Shown: one piece after another, positions 17,776 through 27,571 of the stretch
How positions within the stretch are numbered: the first letter of the stretch is position 1
How the letters are laid out: each line of letters begins with the position of its first letter
From: Kiloniellales bacterium
GTDB lineage: Bacteria; Pseudomonadota; Alphaproteobacteria; Kiloniellales; JAKSDN01
DNA length: 32,864 bases
Assembly (NCBI GenBank): GCA_028280455.1
Contig: JANQLT010000127.1
Span: 1 to 32,864 of the forward strand
Direction: 5' to 3'
Notes under the pieces: model-generated
The model's database searches: none
The model's input: only the letters and a program-made list of their open reading frames with translations
What the model was told of the DNA's origin: nothing
Position numbers and translations under genes: made by a program

Positions 17776-18987
17776 TCAGGTTCTGGCCTGCGGGTCGAAA
17801 AGCTTGCGGTGCTCCTCGAGGGCGTAGCGGTCGGTCATGCCGGCGATGTAGTCGGCGACCACCCGGGCCGCCCCCTTCGGATCGTCCTCAGGGATCGTTG
17901 CCTGCCACTCCGGCGGCAGGCAGCTCGGCGCCTCGCGATAGGCCCGGAACAGCTCGGCGACGACCCGGCGCGTCTTCTCGGTCATCCGATTGACCCGGTA
18001 ATGGCGGTACATCCGCTTGAAAAGGAAGGCCTTGAGGGCGCGGTCGTTCTCGCGCATCGCATCGGAAAAGGCAACGACCGGCGCGCCGTGGCGGCGCACG
18101 GCCTCGGCATCGGCGGGATCGGCCGCCGCCAGGCGCCGGCCGGTCTCGGCCAGCAGGTCGTTGACCATGTGGTTGATCACCCGCCGGATGGTCTCGTGGA
18201 TCAGCCGGCCCCGCTCCAGGCCGGGATAGCGCGCCGTGACCTTCTCCAGCACCGGCCCGACCAGCGGCAGGCCGCGCAGGTCGTCGATGTCGAACAGGCC
18301 GGCGCGCAGGCCGTCGTCGATGTCGTGGTTGTTGTAGGCGATGTCGTCGGACAGGGCGGCCACTTGGGCCTCGGCGCTGGGATAGAGATCGAGGGCCAGG
18401 TCCGTCTCGGCGTCGTAGGCGGCGATGCTCGGGGGCACCGGCGGCCTGTCGGGGCCGACCAATGGGCCGTTGTGCTTGACGGTGCCTTCCAGGGTCTCCC
18501 AGGTCAGGTTGAGGCCGTCGAACTCGGCATAGCGCCGCTCGAGCTGGGTCAGGATGCGGAAGGTCTGCTCGTTGTGGTCGAAGCCGCCGAAATCGGCCAT
18601 GGCCGCGTCCAGCGCCTCCTCGCCGGCATGGCCGAAGGGCGTGTGGCCCAGGTCGTGGGCCAGGGCCAGGGCCTCGGCCAGGTCCTCGTTGAGGCCCAGG
18701 GAGCGGGCGATCGAGCGGGCGATCTGGGCGACCTCGACGCTGTGGGTCAGCCGGGTCCGGTAGTAGTCGCCCTCGTGGTAGACGAAGACCTGGGTCTTGT
18801 ACTTCAGCTTGCGGAAGGCGCCGGCATGGATGATCCGGTCCCGGTCGCGCTGGAAGCCGGAGCGGGTCGGCGATTCCGGCTCGGCGCAGCGCCGGCCGCG
18901 GCTGGCCTCCGGATGGCAGGCGAAGGTCGCCAGCTCGCCCGGCTGCGGGGCCGCTGGCTGTGCGCTGGTTTCCGGGAGACCGGCCAT
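17776..18987 (-). CDS. dgt: Deoxyguanosinetriphosphate triphosphohydrolase-like protein
   Basis: 403 residues. It belongs to the short dGTPase-like HD family that hydrolyses dNTPs to deoxynucleoside plus triphosphate. The leader RSRGRR...[16 protein letters not shown] is family-specific. HD residues are His82 ([10 protein letters not shown]), His111-Asp112 and His120 ([10 protein letters not shown]), with a further Asp in [15 protein letters not shown]. It is the first gene of the minus-strand run to scpB and is divergent from erpA across a 123-bp gap. Confidence 0.95.
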   Translation of the reverse strand: MAGLPETSAQPAAPQPGELATFACHPEASRGRRCAEPESPTRSGFQRDRDRIIHAGAFRKLKYKTQVFVYHEGDYYRTRLTHSVEVAQIARSIARSLGLNEDLAEALALAHDLGHTPFGHAGEEALDAAMADFGGFDHNEQTFRILTQLERRYAEFDGLNLTWETLEGTVKHNGPLVGPDRPPVPPSIAAYDAETDLALDLYPSAEAQVAALSDDIAYNNHDIDDGLRAGLFDIDDLRGLPLVGPVLEKVTARYPGLERGRLIHETIRRVINHMVNDLLAETGRRLAAADPADAEAVRRHGAPVVAFSDAMRENDRALKAFLFKRMYRHYRVNRMTEKTRRVVAELFRAYREAPSCLPPEWQATIPEDDPKGAARVVADYIAGMTDRYALEEHRKLFDPQART

Positions 18988-19049
18988 GGCGGGACACTAG
19001 AGCATTGCCCGGACAAAGGGAATCCGCCCAGCCGCGGCCCTCCCGCCGT

Positions 19050-19078
19050 TTGACAGCGGGCCTCAAGGCGCCAATATA
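19050..19078 (+). promoter_or_regulatory. Predicted promoter of erpA-xthA
   Basis: A perfect -35 TTGACA (19050-19055) is followed after 17 bp by AATATA (19073-19078); an alternative reading is TATAGG with a 19-bp spacer. It lies about 30-60 bp upstream of the erpA ATG in the dgt-erpA gap. Confidence 0.5.
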
Positions 19079-19110
19079 GGGACCGGACCTGCGTTGCGCG
19101 GATCGGAGCC

Positions 19111-19467
19111 ATGAGCGAGACCATCGACGTCACCCAGGAAGCCGGCCTGACCCTGACCGAGGCGGCGGCCAAGCAGATTCGGCGGCTGATGGAGCGGGAG
19201 GAAGAGCCCGGCGCCATGGTGCGCCTGGCGGTCTCCGGCGGCGGCTGCTCGGGCTTCCAGTACGGCTTCTCCTTCGACCGCAGCCTCAACGAGGACGACC
19301 GGACCTTCGAGCGCGACGGCGCGACCCTGGTGGTCGATACCGTGTCGCTGGAGTACCTGGCCGGCTCGGAGGTCGACTACGTCGAGGACCTGGTCGGCTC
19401 CGCCTTCCAGGTGCGCAACCCGCAGGCCAGCTCCTCCTGCGGCTGCGGCACCTCCTTCGCCATCTGA
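19111..19467 (+). CDS. erpA: Iron-sulfur cluster insertion protein ErpA/IscA type
   Basis: 118 residues. A-type carrier that receives Fe-S clusters and passes them to target enzymes. The three ligand cysteines are present: Cys46 in GGGCSGFQYGF and Cys110/Cys112 in SSSCGCGTSF. The LTEAAAKQIRRLM start and GSEVDYVEDLVGSAFQVRNPQA stretch fit ErpA better than SufA or IscA, but the subgroup call is by resemblance. ATG with GGAG just upstream. Convserved position divergent from dgt and upstream of xthA. Confidence 0.93.
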   Translation: MSETIDVTQEAGLTLTEAAAKQIRRLMEREEEPGAMVRLAVSGGGCSGFQYGFSFDRSLNEDDRTFERDGATLVVDTVSLEYLAGSEVDYVEDLVGSAFQVRNPQASSSCGCGTSFAI

Positions 19468-19614
19468 AGAGACCTCTGCGCCGCGGCCAGGCACCGGCCG
19501 TGGTCGCCCAGCACATCGAGAATTCGGCAATCGGCGCGGCGCCCGCCGAATAGCGCCTCTGGCGCCCGGCCCGTGCTACAGTCGCGGCCCCTCGGACGTG
19601 GAGCCGGCAGCGGC

Positions 19615-20388
19615 ATGATCAAGATCGCCACCTGGAACGTGAACTCGATCAAGGCGCGCCTCGAGGGCGTCACGCGCTGGCTCGAGCAGGCCCGGCCGAA
19701 CGTGCTGCTGATGCAGGAGATCAAGTGCCAGACCGAGGCCTTCCCGGCCGAGGCCTTCGAGGCCCTGGGCTACCACGCCGTGGCCAAGGGCCAGAAGAGC
19801 TACAACGGTGTCGCCGTGCTGTCTGACCAGCCGATCGAGGTCGCGCTCGAGGCGCTGCCCGGCGACGAGGCCGACGAGCAGGCGCGCTATCTCGAGGTGC
19901 TGACCCAGGGCCTGCGCCTCGCCTCGATCTATCTGCCCAACGGCAACCCGCCGGACACCGAGAAGTACGACTACAAGCTGGCCTGGATGGAGCGCCTCGG
20001 CGACCACGTGGCCGGGCTGCTGGCGAGCGAGCAGGCCGTGGTGCTGGGCGGCGACTACAACGTCATCCCCGATGCCGTCGACTGCCACGACCCGAGCGTC
20101 TGGGCCAACGACGCCCTCTACCGCCTGGAGACCCGCAAGCGCTTCCGCCGGATCCTCAACCTCGGCCTGACCGAGGCCTATCGGGCGCTCAACCCGCGCA
20201 GCCGCGCCTACAGCTTCTGGGACTACCAGGGCGGCGCCTGGGACAGCGACCACGGCATCCGCATCGACCATTTCCTGCTCTCGGCGCAGGCCGCCGACCG
20301 CCTGGCGAGCTGCAGCATCGACCGGGAGCCGCGGGGCTGGAAGAAGGCCTCCGACCACACGCCCGTGGTCTGCGAGATGAGCGCCTGA
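19615..20388 (+). CDS. xthA: Exodeoxyribonuclease III
   Basis: 257 residues from the ATG at 19615, chosen because MIKIATWNVNSIKARL is the family N-terminus and GGAG lies about 10 nt upstream. A longer in-frame reading from 19573 would add 14 non-family residues. The enzyme is the Mg-dependent AP endonuclease and 3'-exonuclease of base excision repair. Active-site segments are WNVNS (Asn8 and Asn10), LMQEIKC (Glu35), GGDYNVIPD, and the C-terminal WDSDHGIRIDHFLLS and KKASDHTPVVCEM. Confidence 0.97.
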   Translation: MIKIATWNVNSIKARLEGVTRWLEQARPNVLLMQEIKCQTEAFPAEAFEALGYHAVAKGQKSYNGVAVLSDQPIEVALEALPGDEADEQARYLEVLTQGLRLASIYLPNGNPPDTEKYDYKLAWMERLGDHVAGLLASEQAVVLGGDYNVIPDAVDCHDPSVWANDALYRLETRKRFRRILNLGLTEAYRALNPRSRAYSFWDYQGGAWDSDHGIRIDHFLLSAQAADRLASCSIDREPRGWKKASDHTPVVCEMSA

Positions 20389-20413
20389 GCGACCGGACCG
20401 TCGGCCCGAGCCC

Positions 20414-21157
20414 ATGCCCTTCCTGCCGCTGCACGACAACCAGCCCCGAGTCCTGATCGGCCAGCCCTGGGTGACCTGGAGCCTGATCGCGCTCTGCGCC
20501 TTCGTCTTCCTGTTCCAGAGCGATGTCGGACAAGCCGACGCCCAGCGCCTGGCGGTGGGCCTCGGCGTGATCCCGGCGACCCTGGTCGGCAACGCGGTGC
20601 TCGGCGAGGACTACTACCTGGTGCCGCCGATGGCGACCTTGGTGACCTACCAGTTCCTGCACGGCAACTTCATGCACCTCTTCGGCAACATGCTCTATCT
20701 CTGGGTCTTCGGCGACAACATCGAGGACTCGATGGGCCATGTCCGCTTCATCGTCTTCTACCTGCTCTGCGGCGTGCTGGCGATGCTGACCCAGGTGGTC
20801 GCCGATCCCGGCTCGACGGTGCCGACCATCGGCGCCAGCGGCGCCGTCTCCGGCGTGCTCGGCGCCTACCTGGTGCTGCACCCGCGCGCCAAGGTGCTGG
20901 TGCCGATCGTGGTCATTCCGCTCTACGTGCCGGCCTTCGTCCTGCTGCTGATCTGGATCGGCTTCCAGTTCCTGCAGGCTTGGGGCTCGGGCGCGGCCGG
21001 CGGCGGCGTCGCCTGGTGGGCGCACATCGGCGGCTTCCTGATCGGCGCGGTCCTCGTCGTCGGCTTCCGCTACCGGGCCATCCCCCTGTTCGGCGCGGCC
21101 GACCCGCCCGGCGGCCTGCGCATCGCCCCGGGCTTCCGCCGCAAGCGACGCGACTGA
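20414..21157 (+). CDS. Rhomboid family intramembrane serine protease
   Basis: 247 residues with at least six hydrophobic segments. The catalytic dyad is visible: Ser142 in TIGASGAVSG (138-147) and His204 in WWAHIGGFLIG (201-211). HGNFMHLFGNMLYLWVFGDNIED (83-105) is the conserved second-helix region with HxxxN. Substrates are unknown. It starts 25 bp after xthA, probably in the same transcript. Its last codons and stop lie in a 17-bp sequence that recurs at 21320-21336. Confidence 0.93.
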   Translation: MPFLPLHDNQPRVLIGQPWVTWSLIALCAFVFLFQSDVGQADAQRLAVGLGVIPATLVGNAVLGEDYYLVPPMATLVTYQFLHGNFMHLFGNMLYLWVFGDNIEDSMGHVRFIVFYLLCGVLAMLTQVVADPGSTVPTIGASGAVSGVLGAYLVLHPRAKVLVPIVVIPLYVPAFVLLLIWIGFQFLQAWGSGAAGGGVAWWAHIGGFLIGAVLVVGFRYRAIPLFGAADPPGGLRIAPGFRRKRRD

Positions 21158-21336
21158 GGTCTTAGGCGCGTTCCTTGCTTGCGCGCAGCCGGCAGCGGTC
21201 CGTTCGTCCGGCGATCGCCGTCGCCATCGAAACGACCTGCCCCCTCACCCGGCGCAGGCTTGGCGAGGCGCAGCCGAGCTTAGCCGGAGCCGGGTGAGGG
21301 GGCGGTTCGTTTCCCTTCGGCAAGCGACGCGACTGA
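21141..21336. repeat. Palindromic intergenic element flanked by 17-bp direct repeats
   Basis: The sequence GCAAGCGACGCGACTGA occurs at 21141-21157 (last codons and stop of the rhomboid gene) and again exactly at 21320-21336. Between them is a long dyad with 14-bp perfect arms, CCCCCTCACCCGGC (21240-21253) and GCCGGGTGAGGGGG (21289-21302), and further pairing inside. The dyad lies between two convergent genes and could act as a two-way terminator. The direct repeats suggest insertion or local duplication next to the stop codon. Confidence 0.6.
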
Positions 21337-21342
21337 AGCCGC

Positions 21343-24300
21343 TCAGGTCTTGGCGTCCGCCGGCTTGGCGACGAACAGGCTCTTCACCCGGTTACGCAGG
21401 CTCTGGACGACGTAGTAGAGCACCGGGATGAAGAAGATGCCGATCGCCGTCGCGGCGACCATGCCGCAGACCACCACGAAGCCGATCGAGACGCGGCTCG
21501 CCGCGCCGGCGCCGGTGGCGAAGACCAGGGGCATGACGCCGAGGATGAAGGACAGAGCGGTCATCATCACCGCCCGGAAGCGCAGGCGCGCCGCCAGCTC
21601 CGCCGCCTCGGCGACGCTCCGGCCCTCCTCGTGGCGCACCTTGGCGAACTCGACGATCAGGATGGCGCTCTTGCTGGCCAGGCCGATCAGCATGACCATG
21701 CCGATCTGGGCATAGAGGTTGTTGGTCAGGAAGGGCAGCAGCGCCAGCGGGACCAGCGCGCCGAAGATGGCGATGCCGACCGACAGGATCACCGAGACCG
21801 GCGTGGTGAAGCTCTCGTACTGGGCGACCAGGAAGAGATAGGCGAAGACCAGGGCCAGCGCGAAGATGACGATGACGAAGCCGCCGGCCTCCAGCTCCTG
21901 CTGCGAGGTGCCCGTCCACTCGATGCGGTAGCCGTTCGGCAAGGCCTCCGCCGCGATGGCCTCCAGGGCGGCGATCGCCTCACCGGTGCTGAAGCCCTCG
22001 CCGTTGCTGCCGGTGATGGCGGCGGACTGGAACTGGTTGTAGCGGACGATCGACAGCGGCCCGAGGATCGGCTTGACGTCGACCAGGGCGCGCAGCGGGA
22101 TCATGTCGCCCTCGGCGTTGCGGACATGCAGCCGGCCGATGTCGTCGACCGCGTCGCGGTGGCCGGACTCGGCCTGGATGATGACCCGGTAGACCTTGCC
22201 GAAGAGGTTGAAGTCGTTGATGTAGGACGAGCCGAGGCTGGCCTGCAGGATGGCGAAGACCTCGGAGACCGAGATGCCCAGGGCCTCCGCCTTGTCGCGG
22301 TCGACGTCGAGGAAGAGCTGCGGCACGTTCGCCGAGTAGGTGCTGAAGATGTTGCTCAGCGCCGGGTCCTGGTTCGCCGCGAAGACCAGGCTGCGCAGCG
22401 CCGAGGCGAGCGCCTGGGGCGGGCGGCCCTCGAGGTCCTGGAGCTGCGCCTCGATGCTGCCGCCGGTGCCGAGCCCCATGATCGGCGGCAGGGGGAAGCC
22501 GAAGGCCTCGGCCTCGATCAGGGTCGCCAGGCGGCGGTTGACCTCGCCCAGGATCATGAACCAGCGCTGCTCGAACTCGGTCCGCTCGTCCCAGTCGCTG
22601 AGGATCGGGATCAGCAGCGCGCCGTTGGAGGCGACGCCGCCGAGGATGGAGAAGCCGGAGATGGCGATGACGTCGGTCACGCCCTCGATCTCCAGCAGCA
22701 TCTCGGTGGTCCGGTCCGACACGGCCTCGGTCCGGGTCAGCGCGGCGCCGTCGGGGAGCTGCACGTTGACGAAGAACACGCCCTTGTCCTCGATCGGCAG
22801 GAAGCCGCTCGGCACGCGCTGGAACAGCAGGAGGGTGGCGACCAGGAAGGCGACGAAGACCAGCACGGAGATCGCCGAGAAGCGGATCATCCGCGCCACC
22901 GTCCAGCCGAAGCCGTCGCGCGCCTTGTCGACCAGGGCCGCGAAGAGCTTCAGGGGCCCGCGCGCCTGCCCGGAGCCCGGCTTGAGCAGCAGCGAGCAGA
23001 GCGCCGGCGACAGGGTCAGGGCGTTGAGCGAGGAGATCGAGACGGCGACGCAGATCGTCACGGAGAACTGCTTGTAGAGCTCGCCGGTGATGCCGGGCAT
23101 GAAGGAGACCGGTATGAAGACCGCCAGCAGCACCAGCGTGGTGGCGATCACCGCGCCGGTCACCTCGCGCATCGAGCGGCGCGTCGCCTCGCGGGCGTCG
23201 AGCCCGGTCTCGGCCATGATGCGCTGGACGTTCTCGACCACGACGATGCTGTCGTCGACCACCACGCCGATCGCCAGGATGATGGCGAAGAGCGTCACCA
23301 TGTTGAGCGAGAAGCCGACCAGGAAAAGGACGGCGAAGGTGCCGATCAGCGAGACCGGGATCGCCAGGGTCGGGATGATGGTCGAGCGCCAGTCGGCCAG
23401 GAACAGGAAGGTCACGGCGACGACCAGCCCGAAGGTGATGAACAGGGTCCGGATCACCTCCTGCACCGAGGCGCGCACCGACTTGGTCGTGTCGTAGAGG
23501 ATCTTGTACTCGATGTCTGGCGGGAAGCGCTGCGACAGCCGCTCCATGGCGGCGTAGACCTCCTCGGCCACGCCCAGGGCGTTGGCGCCCGGCGACTGGT
23601 AGACCGCGATGGAGGCGGCCGGCCGGTTGTTGAGCTTCGAGGTGACCGAATAGCTCTGCGAGCCGAGCTCGATCCGCGCCACGTCCTCGAGCCGGATGAA
23701 GGAGCCGTCCTCGTTGGCCCGGACGATGATCCGGCCGAACTCCTCGACGCTGACCAGCCGGCCCTTGGCCTGGATGGCGTACTGGAACTGCGGCGCGCCG
23801 GTGAAGGGCGGCGCGCCGAGCTGGCCGGCGGTGGCCTGGATGTTCTGGGACTCGATGGCCTTGGCGATGTCGGTGGCGGTCAGGCTGAAGGAGGTCAGGC
23901 GGTCCGGGTCGAGCCAGACCCGCATGCCGTAGTCGAGGGCGCCGAACTGCGAGACGCTGCCGACGCCGTCGATCCGCGCCAGCACGTCCTGGATGTAGAT
24001 CGAGGCGTAGTTGCTGAGGAAGAGCTCGTCGTGGGTGCCCTCCGGCGACAGCATGTTGATGACCAGCAGCATGCTGGAGGACTGCTTCTGGGTGGTGATG
24101 CCCTGGCGCACCACCTCCTGCGGCAACTGCGCCTCGGCGATCGAGACCCGGTTCTGCACGTTGACGGCGGCGATGTCCGGATCGGTGCCGACGGCGAAGG
24201 TGACGGTCAGCTCGTACTGGCCGGCGTTGGAGCTGGTCGAGGACATGTAGAGCATGTCGTCGACGCCGTTGACCTGGACCTCGATGGGCGCGGCCACCGC

Positions 24301-24480
24301 TTCCTGCACCACGGCCGCGTTGGCGCCGCGGTACTCGGTCGAGACCTTGACCTGGGGCGGCGTGATGTCGGGGTACTCGGCCACCGGGATCGCGTTGATG
24401 GCGATGATCCCGGCCAGGGTGATGACGATCGAGATGACGATCGCGAACTTGGGCCGGTCGATGAAGAAGGCCGAGAGCAT
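21343..24480 (-). CDS. RND efflux transporter permease, HAE1 (AcrB/MexF) type
   Basis: 1045 residues, the expected size. An inner membrane proton-driven pump that exports hydrophobic or amphiphilic compounds through a periplasmic adaptor and outer membrane channel. It starts [20 protein letters not shown], has the proton-relay Asp409-Asp410 in [15 protein letters not shown] (E. coli Asp407/408), two large periplasmic loops and the C-terminal repeat with [18 protein letters not shown]. Substrates cannot be read from the sequence. The start lies 6 bp after the membrane fusion protein gene. No outer membrane channel or TetR regulator gene adjoins. Confidence 0.96.
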   Translation of the reverse strand: MLSAFFIDRPKFAIVISIVITLAGIIAINAIPVAEYPDITPPQVKVSTEYRGANAAVVQEAVAAPIEVQVNGVDDMLYMSSTSSNAGQYELTVTFAVGTDPDIAAVNVQNRVSIAEAQLPQEVVRQGITTQKQSSSMLLVINMLSPEGTHDELFLSNYASIYIQDVLARIDGVGSVSQFGALDYGMRVWLDPDRLTSFSLTATDIAKAIESQNIQATAGQLGAPPFTGAPQFQYAIQAKGRLVSVEEFGRIIVRANEDGSFIRLEDVARIELGSQSYSVTSKLNNRPAASIAVYQSPGANALGVAEEVYAAMERLSQRFPPDIEYKILYDTTKSVRASVQEVIRTLFITFGLVVAVTFLFLADWRSTIIPTLAIPVSLIGTFAVLFLVGFSLNMVTLFAIILAIGVVVDDSIVVVENVQRIMAETGLDAREATRRSMREVTGAVIATTLVLLAVFIPVSFMPGITGELYKQFSVTICVAVSISSLNALTLSPALCSLLLKPGSGQARGPLKLFAALVDKARDGFGWTVARMIRFSAISVLVFVAFLVATLLLFQRVPSGFLPIEDKGVFFVNVQLPDGAALTRTEAVSDRTTEMLLEIEGVTDVIAISGFSILGGVASNGALLIPILSDWDERTEFEQRWFMILGEVNRRLATLIEAEAFGFPLPPIMGLGTGGSIEAQLQDLEGRPPQALASALRSLVFAANQDPALSNIFSTYSANVPQLFLDVDRDKAEALGISVSEVFAILQASLGSSYINDFNLFGKVYRVIIQAESGHRDAVDDIGRLHVRNAEGDMIPLRALVDVKPILGPLSIVRYNQFQSAAITGSNGEGFSTGEAIAALEAIAAEALPNGYRIEWTGTSQQELEAGGFVIVIFALALVFAYLFLVAQYESFTTPVSVILSVGIAIFGALVPLALLPFLTNNLYAQIGMVMLIGLASKSAILIVEFAKVRHEEGRSVAEAAELAARLRFRAVMMTALSFILGVMPLVFATGAGAASRVSIGFVVVCGMVAATAIGIFFIPVLYYVVQSLRNRVKSLFVAKPADAKT

Positions 24481-24486
24481 GGCCGC

Positions 24487-25620
24487 TCAGCTCTGCCCCT
24501 CGACCGGGTTGACGACCATGTCCGGGCGGATCTTCTGCAGGCCCTGGACCACCAGGCGCTCGCCCTCCGCCAGGCCGTCCTGGACGATCCAATCGGTCTC
24601 GATCTGCTCGCCCAGCGAGACGCGGCGGACCTCGACCCGGTTCTCGCGGTCGACGACCAGCACGAAGAAGCCCTGCTGGTCCTCCTGCACGGCGATCTGG
24701 GGAATCACGATGCTGGAGACCGGAACCTTCTGGCGGACGTTCACGGTGACGAACTGGCCCGGCAGCAGCACGCGATCGGGGTTGGGAAAGGTCGCGCGCG
24801 CGGTGAGCGTGTCGGTCGAGCGGTCGACGCTCGGGGCGAGATAGTTGAACTCGCCGGGGTGCTCGTAGGCGCTGCCGTCGGACAGCAGCAGCGAGGGCGC
24901 GACCGGCGGGTTGTCGAGGTCGATGCCGCGCCGCCGCACATCGAGCAGCGCCTTCTCGGTGACCGCGATGGTCACATAGATCGGATCGATGCTGGTCACC
25001 GTCGCCAGGGCGCCGCTGGTCGGCCCGACCAGGTTGCCGACGCTGAAGCGCGCCCGGCTGATCCGCCCGCCGATCGGGCTGACCACCTCGGTATAGGAGA
25101 GGTCGAGCTCGGCCCGGCGCAGCGCCGCCTGGGCCTGCTGCACCGAGGCCCGCGCCGTGCCCAAGGTGGCCAGGGCCTCGTCGCGCACCGCCTCGGAGAC
25201 GTTGCGGCGCTGCACCAGGGCCTCCTTGCGGGCGAAGTCCTGCTCGGCGTTCTTCAGGGTCGCTTGCGCCCCGGCGAGATCGGCCCGTCGCTCCTCGACG
25301 GTGATCCGGTAAGGCTCCTGCTCGATCAGGAACAGCAGGTCGCCTTCCTTGACGTCACCGCCCTCGCGGAAGTTCCGCTGCTCCAGGAAGCCCTCGACGC
25401 GGGCGATCAGGTCGACCGACTCCACCGCCTCGACCCGCCCGACATAGGAGAAGCTCGGCGTCACGTCGCGCCGCTCGGCCGCGGTCACCACCACGCTCGG
25501 CGCCCCGGCAGACTCCGGGCCCGCCTCCTGGGCCCCTAAAGGCGCCAAACCGAGCGCCAAGAAGGCCGCCAAGAACGCCGACAAAGGCCGCCACAAGCCG
25601 ACGGCATAGAGGATCAACAA
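24487..25620 (-). CDS. RND efflux membrane fusion protein (periplasmic adaptor)
   Basis: 377 residues. It starts at TTG (25620) with GGGAG 8 nt upstream; no in-frame ATG precedes the signal sequence. The N-terminal signal peptide (about 1-30, [15 protein letters not shown]) lacks a lipobox cysteine. The lipoyl half-motifs flank a helical hairpin ([20 protein letters not shown] and [18 protein letters not shown]), then come the beta-barrel with [17 protein letters not shown] and the membrane-proximal domain with [14 protein letters not shown]. It links the pump to an outer membrane channel not encoded here. Confidence 0.94.
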   Translation of the reverse strand: MLILYAVGLWRPLSAFLAAFLALGLAPLGAQEAGPESAGAPSVVVTAAERRDVTPSFSYVGRVEAVESVDLIARVEGFLEQRNFREGGDVKEGDLLFLIEQEPYRITVEERRADLAGAQATLKNAEQDFARKEALVQRRNVSEAVRDEALATLGTARASVQQAQAALRRAELDLSYTEVVSPIGGRISRARFSVGNLVGPTSGALATVTSIDPIYVTIAVTEKALLDVRRRGIDLDNPPVAPSLLLSDGSAYEHPGEFNYLAPSVDRSTDTLTARATFPNPDRVLLPGQFVTVNVRQKVPVSSIVIPQIAVQEDQQGFFVLVVDRENRVEVRRVSLGEQIETDWIVQDGLAEGERLVVQGLQKIRPDMVVNPVEGQS

Positions 25621-25660
25621 GGCCGAAGCTCCCTTATAGCGAGCGAAGCCCCTGTTTCTT

Positions 25661-25674
25661 CGGGCCTAAGCCCG
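25661..25674. other. Small hairpin between the M81 peptidase and efflux genes
   Basis: CGGGC and GCCCG pair around CTAA in the 90-bp gap between the M81 peptidase stop and the adaptor start, both on the minus strand. No T-run follows, so it is a weak terminator candidate at most. Confidence 0.3.
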
Positions 25675-25710
25675 GATAGTGCAACCGAAATACTCGTGAC
25701 AGCCCGGACG

Positions 25711-27240
25711 CTAGGAGACGGCGGCGACCTCCCCGAACGCCGGCCCGAGCGGCGTCAGGCGCAGGCCCGGGCGCAGGTGCCGGAACGGCAGCTCGAGGTG
25801 GTCGATGGGGTTGGGGCCCGGGGCCGAGACGATGAGGATCTCGCGGGCCAGGGCGCCGAAGTCGGCGCGGAAGTGGGCCGAGCTCTTGAGCACTAGGATA
25901 CGCTGCGCGGCGGGCTCGACGCCGAGGTGGCGGAAGATCGCCTGGTCGGCGGCCTGCAGCTTGTTGGTGGCGACGACGACGCGGCTGCCGCCAATGGCGA
26001 GCAGGGCCATCGGGCCGAGGTCCATGCGCGCGCCCCGGTAGAAGGGGCCGGTGCCGGTGAAGCGGCCGTCGCCCAGGGCCTCGACGCGGAAGCGGTTTCG
26101 GTAGGCCTCCTGGCCCGGGAAGCCGGACGTGCCGCCGAGCGCGATCTCGATCTCGGCGCCCTCGCCGGCCCGGTGGGCCACGGCGGCGGCCGCGGCGTCG
26201 ATGACGATGGCCATCGCGGCGCCCTCGGCGCCCTGGGCCACCAGCTCGGCCAGCAGGGCGACGCCGTCGCCCTCGGCGCCGGCGCCGGGGTTGTCCTGGG
26301 TGTCGACCAGGACGATCGGGCCGCTGTTCTCGCCGGGGCCCTCGCCTGCATGGGCGATGGCGTGGGCCACGGCCTCTTGGGGGGACCAGACCTCGACCTC
26401 GAAGGCGGCCTCCTGGCTGCAGACCAGCGCGAGCAGGCGGTCCGCGGCGGCGGCGGCCTCGTCGTCGCTCGGGCCGTAGGCCAGGATCGAGGGGCCGCAG
26501 TCCGGCACGTCGGCCGGCGCGAAGCCGCAGGCGAAGGACATGAGGGTGCCGGTCTCGGCCTCGATGCGCGCCAGGTTCTCGTAGAGCCCCTTGGCCGGGT
26601 CGTGCAGCGTGCAGCCGGCGGTCAGCGGGATCAGGAAGGGCACCCGGCGGAAGGCCCGGGCGGACCAGGGCTCGCCGGCCAGGAGGCGCAGCAGGTGGCG
26701 CGCCGTGCGGGCGCCGGTCCTGGCCATGTCGACGTGGGGATAGGTGCGGTAGACGATCAGCGCGTCGGCCGCGGTGACCATGGCCGGCGAGATGTTGGCA
26801 TGGAGGTCGAGGCTGGCGACCAGCCGCACGGAATCGCCGATCAGGTCGCGGACCCGGCAGAGCAGCTCGCCCTCGCCGTCCGGGCAGTGCTCGGCGACCA
26901 TGGCGCCGTGCAGGTCGAGGTAGACGGCGTCGAGCGGATCGAGCGCGCCGATGTCGGCGAGCAGGTCGCCGCAGATCCGCTCGTAGGCCTCGCGGGTGAC
27001 ATGGGCCGAGGGCACGCACTGTGCCCAGAGCAGCGGCTCGAGCCGGAGCTCGGCCGCCTGCGCCGCCTCGACGAAGCCGGCGAGCGGGATGTTCATCCCG
27101 GCCAGCGCCTCGAACAGGCCCTCGCCGCGGGTCAGGCCCGGCCAGCCGCCGGCGCGCGCAAAGTCCTCGTAGGTCGCCTTGCGCGGCGCGAAGGTGTTGG
27201 TCTCGTGCTGGAATCCCCCGACGGCGACCCGCGCGGCCAT
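25711..27240 (-). CDS. M81 family metallopeptidase (MlrC/microcystinase C-like)
   Basis: 509 residues, near the usual length for this family. Conserved metal-site segments are GGFQHETNTF (8-17, His12), YLDLHGAMVAE (107-117, Asp109 and His111) and SLDLHANISPAM (143-154, Asp145 and His147). The C-terminal half carries the MlrC-type domain with LVDTQDNPGAGAEGDG. MlrC degrades linearised microcystin peptides, but most genomic relatives act on unknown substrates and many sit beside transporters. ATG start. It precedes the RND genes by 90 bp on the same strand; whether they are cotranscribed is unclear. Confidence 0.9.
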   Translation of the reverse strand: MAARVAVGGFQHETNTFAPRKATYEDFARAGGWPGLTRGEGLFEALAGMNIPLAGFVEAAQAAELRLEPLLWAQCVPSAHVTREAYERICGDLLADIGALDPLDAVYLDLHGAMVAEHCPDGEGELLCRVRDLIGDSVRLVASLDLHANISPAMVTAADALIVYRTYPHVDMARTGARTARHLLRLLAGEPWSARAFRRVPFLIPLTAGCTLHDPAKGLYENLARIEAETGTLMSFACGFAPADVPDCGPSILAYGPSDDEAAAAADRLLALVCSQEAAFEVEVWSPQEAVAHAIAHAGEGPGENSGPIVLVDTQDNPGAGAEGDGVALLAELVAQGAEGAAMAIVIDAAAAAVAHRAGEGAEIEIALGGTSGFPGQEAYRNRFRVEALGDGRFTGTGPFYRGARMDLGPMALLAIGGSRVVVATNKLQAADQAIFRHLGVEPAAQRILVLKSSAHFRADFGALAREILIVSAPGPNPIDHLELPFRHLRPGLRLTPLGPAFGEVAAVS

Positions 27241-27571
27241 GTCCCCTTCCCCCGGCCGTTGCCGCGGCAGTCTAGTGCCAGGGGCCGGCGCGGGGAAAGC
27301 CCGGCGGGTTCGGCCTTGTCACTCGGCGATGGCCTGGTGCTTGCGACAAGGCGGCCAAGACAAGGTGCGCGCCGCAAGCTCACCCTTCGTCAGGCTCAGG
27401 GTGAGGCAGCTGGTGCTCCGTCCCTCAATGGGCTCGGGACGAGGAGGCTCAGGATGAGGTGCAATGACCGACAAAACGCGACCTCACCCTGAGCCTGACG
27501 AAGGGTGAGCTTGGTGAAGAGTGGGTCGAGCGTAGGCAGAGACTAGCCGCTCGCGCGTCTTCGGCGCCCGG
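27241..27571. other. 331-bp intergenic region with a repeat doublet
   Basis: No convincing gene lies between the M81 peptidase start and the response regulator stop. The main content is the inverted repeat at 27375-27513. The remainder is ordinary GC-rich spacer and must contain the promoter of the M81 gene, though I could not find a clear hexamer pair. Confidence 0.6.
27375..27513. repeat. BIME-like doublet: perfect 32-bp inverted repeat
   Basis: Positions 27375-27406 and 27482-27513 are perfect reverse complements over 32 bp, separated by 75 bp. Each arm is itself palindromic at the ends (CTCACCCT/AGGGTGAG). A third, diverged half-arm GGCTCAGGATGAGG lies in the spacer at 27446-27459, and a fragment recurs at 10226-10237. 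Repeats of the form CTCACCCTGAGCCTG...AAGGGTGAG are well known as dispersed intergenic elements in Alphaproteobacteria. It sits downstream of the response regulator gene and upstream of the M81 gene. Confidence 0.75.

Noticed and set aside
21240..21302. Classical intrinsic terminator between the rhomboid and RND genes
   Set aside because: The stem is strong but no T-run follows on either strand, so it is recorded as a palindromic element with only possible terminator function.
21631..25539. A 1302-codon plus-strand open frame opposite the RND pump and adaptor genes
   Set aside because: Same cause: no recognisable motif, highly biased composition, and complete overlap with conserved genes on the other strand. 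The similar long frames at 13113-16208 and 28513-31854 were rejected for the same reason.
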